NCBI GenBank assembly: GCA_900545885.1
Contig: URAF01000013.1
Span: forward strand, 4,875 to 68,874
Length of the DNA: 64,000 bases
From: an uncultured Eubacteriales bacterium
GTDB taxonomy: Bacteria; Bacillota; Clostridia; Christensenellales; CAG-917
Direction of reading: 5' to 3'
The translations under genes and the position numbers were made by a program. This document shows, in pieces, positions 58,801 to 64,000 of the stretch. Under the pieces are notes generated by a model that had not been told where the DNA came from, did not search any database, and saw nothing but the letters and a program-made list of their open reading frames with translations. How positions within the stretch are numbered: position 1 is the stretch's first letter; each line of letters begins with the position of its first letter.

Positions 58801-59520
58801 AAGCGGGTCGTACCCTTCGGCGCCTTTCATCTTGCGTCTGGACTTGGACAACGGGTCGCCTTCGACGTCGACGACGTAAAGAGCGTTGCCGCCCGACTCT
58901 CCGCCGAAATCGGTAATCGAGGGAGATTTCTGTCTGTCCATTCTGCTGCCGCGAACCTTTGCGCCGCTGTCGATTTTGCTGCCGTATTTACTGCGGGAAA
59001 CCGTCGTATACGTGACGTCTTTCTTGATGGTGGGAATGCAGGCGATGAACCCCATAATGAAAAACGCCGCACACACTACGACCAACGCGCCGACGGTGGT
59101 GATGAGTTTCATGAGCGGATAGGAAATAATGCCGTAAAGCATACCGCCCGCGGTGTTGGTGCCGTGGTAGCACGCGAGAAGGTACTCACCGTAACCGTTG
59201 CCGGGAAGGTGTCCCGAAGAAGAGTAAATATGCAGTGCCCAGATACCGAAAACGAGCAACAGCGAAAGTTTGACGATTTTGGAAGGAATCATCTTTACGC
59301 GGACGTTGAAGATGATTGCGACGGCAACCGCTATCCCGATGAGGGAGTAAGCGTAATCGGCAAGACCGAAGAAGCCGATGAGGAAGGACGAAACCATTTT
59401 GCCCACGCCGCCGAACGCGCCGCAGTCGCAAATAAAGGCGAAAAGCGAAACCAGCAGAATGAGCACTCCGAAGGCTATTCTGTTGGCGGTATTGGCTCTC
59501 ACCTGTCTGGTATCGTTCAT
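55804..59520 (-). CDS. ftsK: DNA translocase FtsK/SpoIIIE with a very long linker
   Basis: 1,238 residues: four TM segments in the first 160; a linker of about 550 residues rich in Ala, Pro, Gln, Ser; the motor domain with GATGAGKSCCINS (Walker A) and IVVIVDELADLMAQ (Walker B); and a C-terminal gamma winged helix (ISSMQRKLGLGFPKAAKIFD). Bacillus SpoIIIE/SftA are under 1,000 residues. It pumps chromosomal DNA through the septum at division and probably into the forespore. ATG 59520 has AAAGGA upstream. Confidence 0.95.
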   Translation of the reverse strand: MNDTRQVRANTANRIAFGVLILLVSLFAFICDCGAFGGVGKMVSSFLIGFFGLADYAYSLIGIAVAVAIIFNVRVKMIPSKIVKLSLLLVFGIWALHIYSSSGHLPGNGYGEYLLACYHGTNTAGGMLYGIISYPLMKLITTVGALVVVCAAFFIMGFIACIPTIKKDVTYTTVSRSKYGSKIDSGAKVRGSRMDRQKSPSITDFGGESGGNALYVVDVEGDPLSKSRRKMKGAEGYDPLYPNAGAHYEDEQRARTTKTKPDKFNTRSLARDILFSPTPEEDSLSKYNTMTNPDEALANPGASFGAVRRNELRRKLGVDNSDAMARDMVRERYFGETAPNSGVSDNSQDRQSNIINPDARGASALGYSSFDALKADRTKLFGEMFSGKEGEKAADSQTASATSGGFGYSGSGSAPADKPVKREVPKPTRPVLKPPVDNRTATATPPQSSASNMAGLHGSVSRAITGEEKAKAPQANSIPEATAYEKAGVPPTAAKADAFNSAVLAAQQAVSAQQPQAARSAFGQTQRPAQPAEQQRKVPRAFEGTAVTPEKQETPTPSIPNAFSANLAPADRVGGFGTTAQTAKAPQSAEPAPSPRQSSVPAYKQNRQQRSASADSSANLFANSATAETAPHTEAQRKVQDVISRGVKQTDDAPAFDTTGKVIQQSMFAKQQMENIAKARKEAPQLASYEHIAEERSKRIYAPRDKSLQKTENLAKKMANDTSKERLTQVNMEQAISQVTPRKPYIAPPMKLLVPPEPAVSQDEDYEYKKRVLVETLNFFDVNAEVVEIKVGPTFSLYTLHVEMPKGRTIGSLVSLENDIAMKMEEESVRILAPIPGKNAVGIEVPNKKRRIVRLSEILQSAKFNQSKSPATFGLGKDLFGEEYVCDIKELPHMLIAGATGAGKSCCINSLIISLLYKASPEEVRLIMVDPKRVELSVYSGIPHLMLDEIICDVDKAIRALNWAITEMQRRIEYLSNLKYRDIDEYNQNCEKEGYEKMPRIVVIVDELADLMAQGKKAVEDAINRIARLARAVGIHLILATQRPSVDVVSGTIKNNLPSRVAFKVTSGPDSRTILDAGGAEKLLGNGDLFYMTPKIANPIRMQGAFISNSEVKSVVDFIKEHNESYYDERVKDAIFKEKTEEPAEGGKSGGKKAADKDAIPPEVFEAVRMGLEGNLITISSMQRKLGLGFPKAAKIFDIMKDMNLIEPDPESKKHKVCITEEDLEELMQANSSEEDDE

Positions 59521-59550
59521 ATACACCGTCCTTTAAAATTATTTTTAACA

Positions 59551-59579
59551 ATTATACCACACAATATATACAATTACAA
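59551..59579 (-). promoter_or_regulatory. Promoter of ftsK
   Basis: TTGTAA (59574-59579), a 17-base spacer and TATAAT (59551-59556). Confidence 0.78.
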
Positions 59580-59617
59580 GCGAAATTATATCCGAGGAAA
59601 GCGGCGGCATAAATGAA

Positions 59618-59641
59618 ATAAACGAGATAAATCTCGTTTAT
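59618..59641. repeat. 11-bp palindrome between dut and ftsK
   Basis: ATAAACGAGAT and ATCTCGTTTAT are exact arms separated by two bases. It may be a weak terminator for the dUTPase gene or a regulator site; the tight loop argues against efficient termination. Confidence 0.45.
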
Positions 59642-59686
59642 GTCAAGTAATGATAGAGGTTTTTGAGCGGTAGAACCCGCAAAAAA

Positions 59687-60142
59687 TTATTTTTGTCCGT
59701 CTTCGAAAAGGGAGTAACCCGCTTTTGACGAAGTGCCGTACTGCCGCTTGAAATTTTCTTCGTTCTTCTTTACGTAACGGCGGAAGAGTTCCTTGCTGTC
59801 CATACCCGAACGGTTGCACATTCCGACGAAGAAATGAAGAATGTCGACGAGCTCCTCTTTCACGTTGTCGGAGTTCACGGGCTTGGGGTTTTTCCACCAC
59901 TTGAAATTGACCTCGGCAATGAGCTCGGCAAGTTCGCTGAGCATTGCGAGCGTCTGTTTCTGAATCCACTGTTCGGGGGTGATGTCACCGAGATTCCTGT
60001 TTTTGATGACGTCCTGGTCAAACTTCTCCTGCATATCGAAAATTATGTCCAGCTTGTCCATACCGTCGAAATCCGCACCCTCGAAAAAGGCGTTATCGAT
60101 TTTCTCAGTGATTTTGTTTTCGGAACTGTCTTTTGTCTGCAT
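59687..60142 (-). CDS. Dimeric dUTP diphosphatase (MazG-like fold)
   Basis: 151 residues of the dUTPase_2 family. The metal-binding helices read MLSELAELIAEVNFKWWKN (E70, E73) and KEELVDILHFF (E97, D100), with the WW/KN segment typical of Firmicutes and their phages. It cleaves dUTP to dUMP, preventing uracil in DNA. ATG 60142 has GGGAGAAG six bases upstream; in-frame codons further up give unrelated sequence. Trimeric dUTPase motifs are absent. Confidence 0.88.
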   Translation of the reverse strand: MQTKDSSENKITEKIDNAFFEGADFDGMDKLDIIFDMQEKFDQDVIKNRNLGDITPEQWIQKQTLAMLSELAELIAEVNFKWWKNPKPVNSDNVKEELVDILHFFVGMCNRSGMDSKELFRRYVKKNEENFKRQYGTSSKAGYSLFEDGQK

Positions 60143-60260
60143 ATCTTCTCCCAAAACCTTGATTATCTGTTTTTCGGCAACTAACCGCATATCCGCCGAC
60201 TTTTCGGGCGTACAGCGGTTAAAACTGCCGCAATAGAATTCAAAACGGCTGCTTTGCAAA

Positions 60261-61520
60261 TCAGCCTTTTATCATCTTGTGAATGTTGACGATTTCCGAA
60301 CCCACGAAACTTGCCGAAACGCGGTCGAAATCGAATATGGAACGCGCGACCGCCTCAACGTCGGCTTTGGTCAGCGAATCCACTTCGGCAATCTGCTCGT
60401 CGAGGTCGTAGAGTTTTCCCGTGATGACCGCGTATCTTCCCGCGCCTTTCATAACCGCGGAAGTGCTCTCCTGTCCGAGTATGATTGAGGTCTTAATCTG
60501 TTCTTTGCCCATATTGAGTTCGGCGTCGGTTATACCGCCCTCAACGAGAAGCAGAATTTCGTCGCGTATGGCTTTGACCGCAAGTTCGATGTTCTGCGGA
60601 TTGGTGGAAGTGTAAATTATGAAACTTCCGTTGTTCTCGTAACTGGACGGATAGCCCACTATGCTGTAACAAAGCCCGAGTTTTTCGCGGACGTTCTGAA
60701 ACAGTCTTGACGACATTTCCATTCCGAACACCGCGGCAAGCAACCTTACCGCAATGTTTTCGCGCGTGTCGTAAGGAACGCCGGGGAACGCGAACGCAAT
60801 ATGCGCCTGTTCGATTTCCATTTTCTTGTGCGCGAAATGCCCTTTCATCGGCGCGACTTCAAGCGGCGTGCGGGGATTTGCCGAGTCTTTACGCATTTTG
60901 CTTTCGAAGTGCTTACGCACGAGTTTTTCGGCATCCTCGACGGTTATGTTTCCGACAACGGAAACCACCGTGTTTGACGGGACGTAAAACTTGTTTTTGT
61001 AGCTGTGCAAATCCTCGGACGTGATTGATTTCAACGTTTTTTTCGTGCCGAGAATGCTGTTTTCGAGCGGGTGTCCCTTGAAGAACGCCGCGGACAGTTT
61101 TTCCATGCACACGTCGTCGGGGGTGTCCTCGCTTTCGCTCAACTCTTCCATTACGACTTTGCGTTCCTTGTCGAGGTCGGCGGGGTCGAACTTCGGATTG
61201 AAATACATATCCGCGAGAATCTCTGCGCACTTATCCGCGCGAACGTCCTGCGACACGGTGTAAAAACAGGTGCACGTCTTTGACGTGTACGCGTTTATCT
61301 GCGCGCCTATCGAATCGATTTCGTGGGCAATATCAAAAGCGGAACGGGTTTCCGTTCCTTTGAAAACCATATGCTCTATAAGGTGCGAAATGCCCGAAAG
61401 TTCGGGGGTTTCGCACACGGAACCCGCCCCTACGAAAACGCCTGTTGCGATGGAGCGGACAGCGTGATTCTCGTAAACCACAAGTTTGAGACCGCTGTCG
61501 AAAACGACCATTTTATTCAT
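60261..61520 (-). CDS. M16-family zinc peptidase (MlpA/YmxG-like)
   Basis: 419 residues. The inverted zinc motif HLIEH is at 46-50, the third ligand is Glu in KVVMEELSE, and a second, non-catalytic half contains GMEMSSRLFQNVREKLGLCYSI in outline with the R/Y pair. MlpA-type proteases lie beside ylxY in Bacillus, as here, though here the two genes are divergent. There is no SD; a TATAAT ends six bases before the ATG, implying a very short leader. It is cytoplasmic by sequence. Confidence 0.92.
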   Translation of the reverse strand: MNKMVVFDSGLKLVVYENHAVRSIATGVFVGAGSVCETPELSGISHLIEHMVFKGTETRSAFDIAHEIDSIGAQINAYTSKTCTCFYTVSQDVRADKCAEILADMYFNPKFDPADLDKERKVVMEELSESEDTPDDVCMEKLSAAFFKGHPLENSILGTKKTLKSITSEDLHSYKNKFYVPSNTVVSVVGNITVEDAEKLVRKHFESKMRKDSANPRTPLEVAPMKGHFAHKKMEIEQAHIAFAFPGVPYDTRENIAVRLLAAVFGMEMSSRLFQNVREKLGLCYSIVGYPSSYENNGSFIIYTSTNPQNIELAVKAIRDEILLLVEGGITDAELNMGKEQIKTSIILGQESTSAVMKGAGRYAVITGKLYDLDEQIAEVDSLTKADVEAVARSIFDFDRVSASFVGSEIVNIHKMIKG

Positions 61521-61526
61521 AGTAAT

Positions 61527-61555
61527 ATTATATCACATAACCGCCGCGCCGTAAA
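61527..61555 (-). promoter_or_regulatory. Promoter of the M16 peptidase gene
   Basis: TTTACG (61550-61555), a 17-base spacer and TATAAT (61527-61532). The ATG is six bases downstream of the -10. Confidence 0.65.
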
Positions 61556-61563
61556 CATAATTT
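61556..61563 (+). promoter_or_regulatory. Sigma-E-like -10 of the YlxY-like gene
   Basis: CATAATTT matches CATACAHT at 6/8 positions and ends five bases before the ATG. The -35 is poor (4/7 at spacer 14). Confidence 0.4.
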
Positions 61564-61568
61564 ATACT

Positions 61569-62321
61569 ATGAAAGAACGCAGATTTCGCATTATCACATC
61601 AAACGTAATAATCTGTGCGGTGCTGTCTCTGGTGCTTGTGACCGCCCTTCTCGCACTCAATCCCGAAGTACCCGCCGACGTTGCGGCAAACAACGCCGTA
61701 TACAGCGGAAACAGAACTGGCGCAACCGTAAGCCTTATGTTCAACGTATACGAAGGCACGGAATACGTCGAACAGATTGCCGCGCTTCTTTCCGAACGCG
61801 GCTGGTCGGCAACGTTTTTCGTGGGCGGCAAATGGGCGGAACGCAACGGCGACGCCGTGATACGTCTTGCGACGGAAGGTTTCGAACTGGGCAACCACGG
61901 TTATCTGCACCGCGACCACGCGGCGCTCGGAGCGCAACAAAACCGCGACGAAATCGTGATGACGGACAAACTTCTCCGCGCAACCCTTTCAGACCTCGGC
62001 GCGGAAGTCGTTGACGCGGCGGTTCCCAGACTGTTCGCACCGCCTTCGGGAAGCCTCGGCAAAACAATGTTCGAAGTGTGCGAAGAACTGGAATACAAAG
62101 TCATAATGTGGACGCGTGACACGATTGACTGGCGCGACCACGACGCCGCGCTGATATACGAACGCGCAGTCAAAGACCTTGCCGCAGGCGACCTTATACT
62201 TATGCACCCCACCGAAAAAACCGTCGAAGCCCTGCCCGACATTCTCGACGCAATCGGCAATGCGGGACTGCGTGCGGCAACGGTAACCGAAACGCTTTCC
62301 GCAACCGAAGGCAGTCCGTGA
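61569..62321 (+). CDS. YlxY-like polysaccharide deacetylase homologue, probably inactive
   Basis: 250 residues: N-terminal signal anchor (about 8-29) and a NodB-fold domain. The first motif, normally TFDDG, reads LMFNVYEG, so the catalytic and metal-binding Asp residues are missing; GNHGYLHRDH, FAPPSGS and LMHP motifs remain. This loss resembles YlxY, a sporulation-associated relative of PdaB, which lies next to the M16 protease gene in Bacillus. It is probably extracytoplasmic and may bind rather than deacetylate peptidoglycan. No SD is seen. Confidence 0.83.
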   Translation: MKERRFRIITSNVIICAVLSLVLVTALLALNPEVPADVAANNAVYSGNRTGATVSLMFNVYEGTEYVEQIAALLSERGWSATFFVGGKWAERNGDAVIRLATEGFELGNHGYLHRDHAALGAQQNRDEIVMTDKLLRATLSDLGAEVVDAAVPRLFAPPSGSLGKTMFEVCEELEYKVIMWTRDTIDWRDHDAALIYERAVKDLAAGDLILMHPTEKTVEALPDILDAIGNAGLRAATVTETLSATEGSP

Positions 62322-62467
62322 AATCCCTGACGGCGACAAGGCACAATCAAACCGATTGACGCACTCCGCAAGTCGCTTCCACACCTTGAAATCCGACATT
62401 CGGAAAACTGAAAAACCTTGCCCACAGGTCAACATCATTGCAAATTTATTTTTGAAAAACAAACACA

Positions 62468-62511
62468 AAACGCAGATTAACAAAGCATTTTATGCCTGTC
62501 AACCTGCGTTT
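62468..62511. terminator. Bidirectional terminator candidate between convergent genes
   Basis: AAACGCAG (62468-62475) and a matching CTGCGTTT (62504-62511) flank a long loop containing GCATTTTATGC. T residues follow on the plus strand. It is in the right place, but the loop is large. Confidence 0.5.
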
Positions 62512-62606
62512 TTGTTATATTGCAATTTTTCTTCGCTCATCTACTCCGCGCACGTTACCGACTTTTCACACAAAGAAAATGCGACGAGTTTTCACGCGAA
62601 TTACGT

Positions 62607-64000
62607 TCAGTCTTTGCGGATTGTGAACGCGTCCTTGATACTGCGGGCAATGATTTTGCCCGTGCGTTTTGCCATATATCCCGCCATCTTTACGGGCAGT
62701 TTTTCAAACGTAGTTCCGTGTCCGTCGTAACGCTTTGCAAGGCGTATCGCGTCAAAGTTGCACTTGGTCACACACATACCGCAACCGACGCACATATACT
62801 CGTTGACCTGCACGGCGCCGCACCCAAGACATCTTTCCGTTTCCTTCTTCATCTGCTCTTCCGTAAATGTCAGTCTGTTGTCGCGGAAGGTCTTGTCGTT
62901 TGCGGAATTGTGTCCCGCTTTCTGACGGGGTGCACGGTCGTAACCGTCCTTGTCCACGTTGCTCTTGTCGAGGGCTACGTACTCGCGTCTGTCGCGACCG
63001 ATTACGAGGCTTTGTCCCGGTTGCACGAAACGGTGAAGCGATATCGCGCCCTGTTTGCCTGCCGCAATCGCCGTGATTGCAAACTTCGGTCCCGTGAAAA
63101 CGTCGCCGCCCACGAAGATGTCGGGTTCTGCCGTCTGATAGGTAAATCCGTCGGCTTTTGCGGTGTTGTTGCCGTTGAGTTCGACTTTGCTGCCTTTGAG
63201 CAAATCTCCCCACACAATGGACTGTCCTACGGCAACCAGCACGTAATCTGCTTCGACTTCCGATACCGCGGTTTCGTCGTATACGGGAGCGAATTTGCCG
63301 TTCTTATCAAACACGGATACGCATTTTACAAATTTTACGCCTGCCGCTTTGCCGTCCTTTTCCGTTATGCTCTTCGGTCCGACGGAATTGACAACTTTGA
63401 CGCCCTCTTCTTCCGCTTCCGCTATTTCCTCTTCGAGTGCGGGCATTTCGTCGCGTTTTTCAAGGCAATAAATCGTCACTTCGTCCGCACCGCATCTGAC
63501 TGCCGTGCGCGCTACGTCTATTGCGACGTTGCCGCCGCCAATAACCGCGACTTTTCCGCGAAGTGCTACTTTTTCGCCGAGGTTGACTCTGCGCAGGAAA
63601 TCCACGCCTGCTTCGACGCCGACGGCGCTTTCTCCCTCAATACCGAGTTTTCTGCCGCCCTGCGCGCCGATTGCTATGTAGAAACCTTTATATCCCTGCG
63701 CACGGAGTTCGTCGAGTGTGACGTCCTTGCCGACTTCCACACCCGTTCTGAATTCTACTCCGAGTTCGCGCAAAACGTCTATCTCGGCGTCGAGCACGTC
63801 CTTTTCCAACCTGAACGAAGGCACGCCGAAAGTAAGCATACCGCCGAGTTTTTTCTCTTTTTCGAACACCGTCACGGAATAGTTGTCAATCGCAAGATAA
63901 TATGCGCAGGACAGCCCCGCGGGACCGCCGCCGATGACGGCGATTTTCTTGTCCGAATAATCGTGCATTTTCTCGGGAACAAAACGGAATTCTCCCGCAA
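62607..64000 (-). CDS. GltD-like FAD/NAD(P) oxidoreductase with C-terminal 4Fe-4S site (5' end beyond window)
   Basis: About 464 visible residues; the frame is open through base 64000 and reads EFRFVPEKMHDYSDKKIAVIG, so the gene very probably starts outside the window. FAD site AVIGGGPAGLSCAYYLA, a second dinucleotide site AVIGGGNVAIDVAR, and TAEPDIFVGGDVFTGP are those of the glutamate-synthase small-subunit/NADPH-dependent family. The C-terminus holds CLGCGAVQ and CVGCGMCVTKCNFDAI, FeS-cluster ligands. It likely passes electrons between NAD(P)H and an FeS partner; the partner is unknown. Confidence 0.88.
   Translation of the reverse strand, partial: AGEFRFVPEKMHDYSDKKIAVIGGGPAGLSCAYYLAIDNYSVTVFEKEKKLGGMLTFGVPSFRLEKDVLDAEIDVLRELGVEFRTGVEVGKDVTLDELRAQGYKGFYIAIGAQGGRKLGIEGESAVGVEAGVDFLRRVNLGEKVALRGKVAVIGGGNVAIDVARTAVRCGADEVTIYCLEKRDEMPALEEEIAEAEEEGVKVVNSVGPKSITEKDGKAAGVKFVKCVSVFDKNGKFAPVYDETAVSEVEADYVLVAVGQSIVWGDLLKGSKVELNGNNTAKADGFTYQTAEPDIFVGGDVFTGPKFAITAIAAGKQGAISLHRFVQPGQSLVIGRDRREYVALDKSNVDKDGYDRAPRQKAGHNSANDKTFRDNRLTFTEEQMKKETERCLGCGAVQVNEYMCVGCGMCVTKCNFDAIRLAKRYDGHGTTFEKLPVKMAGYMAKRTGKIIARSIKDAFTIRKD

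Noticed and set aside
1..64000. CRISPR array, rRNA operon or known riboswitch
   Set aside because: No regularly spaced repeat series, no rRNA sequence and no recognisable riboswitch core was seen on either strand.

Overview
The window looks like a chromosomal segment of an endospore-forming member of the Clostridia, probably an uncultured gut lineage. Reasons: a complete spoIIIAA-AH operon (43117..47770), the order ruvCAB-queA-tgt-yajC-secDF-recJ-rel-hemZ, mcsAB-clpC, and ftsK-rimO-pgsA-cinA-recA-rny-pepP-efp-spoIIIA and asp23-nusB-xseAB-ispA blocks typical of Firmicutes. The core is roughly half G+C by eye and nearly all core genes lie on the minus strand; the accessory island at 32.6-38 kb is much more A+T-rich. 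No rRNA and no CRISPR array is present. The species is not determinable from this sequence alone.

Layout. 1-19.4 kb: minus-strand housekeeping genes (hemZ, a metallo-beta-lactamase-fold hydrolase, rel, recJ, secF, secD, yajC, tgt, queA, ruvBAC, a degenerate orphan ABC ATPase, a YfbR-like nucleotidase, pgi, a TIM-barrel isomerase, a short hpf), interrupted by one plus-strand TIGR04086 membrane-protein gene. 19.4-24.4 kb: galE-mcsA-mcsB-clpC, without ctsR. 24.4-29.4 kb, plus strand: dinB, a Na/Pi cotransporter, rdgB, a YfcE-like phosphodiesterase and a small XRE regulator. 29.4-32.6 kb: an alpha/beta hydrolase fused to a polytopic membrane domain, divergent from a PocR-AraC regulator, with back-to-back promoters and a 10-bp palindromic operator.

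32.7-38.3 kb is the accessory island. A class III nucleotide-cyclase-like gene of 236 codons has been split by a 3,222-bp IS1595-family element carrying lnu(C) (lincosamide resistance). The element is bounded by a perfect 8-bp target duplication (AAAATTTT) and about 25-bp inverted repeats, and an IS256-family element is nested inside it. Removing the element and one target copy rejoins the two gene halves in frame. Next to it are five tRNA genes (Lys, Gln, His, Arg, Gly), then a decayed integrative element: an integrase C-terminal remnant between two copies of the 3' end of tRNA-Lys(CTT), followed by tRNA-Gly(GCC).

38.3-64 kb: ispA-xseB-xseA-nusB-asp23, a frameshifted Gfo/Idh/MocA oxidoreductase, the spoIIIA operon, efp, an N-terminally short M24 peptidase, rny, recA, a short cinA, an unknown winged-helix-like gene, pgsA, rimO, an ftsK with a very long linker, a dimeric dUTPase, an MlpA-like M16 protease divergent from a YlxY-like deacetylase, and an FeS flavoprotein running off the right edge.

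Regulatory signals are easy to read: many promoters fit TTGACA-17-TATAAT and many stem-U-tract terminators are present. Several genes (TIGR04086, dinB, spoIIIAA, mlpA, ylxY) lack a Shine-Dalgarno sequence and have a -10-like element 5-7 bases from the ATG, so they may be leaderless; three of these have sigma-E-like boxes.
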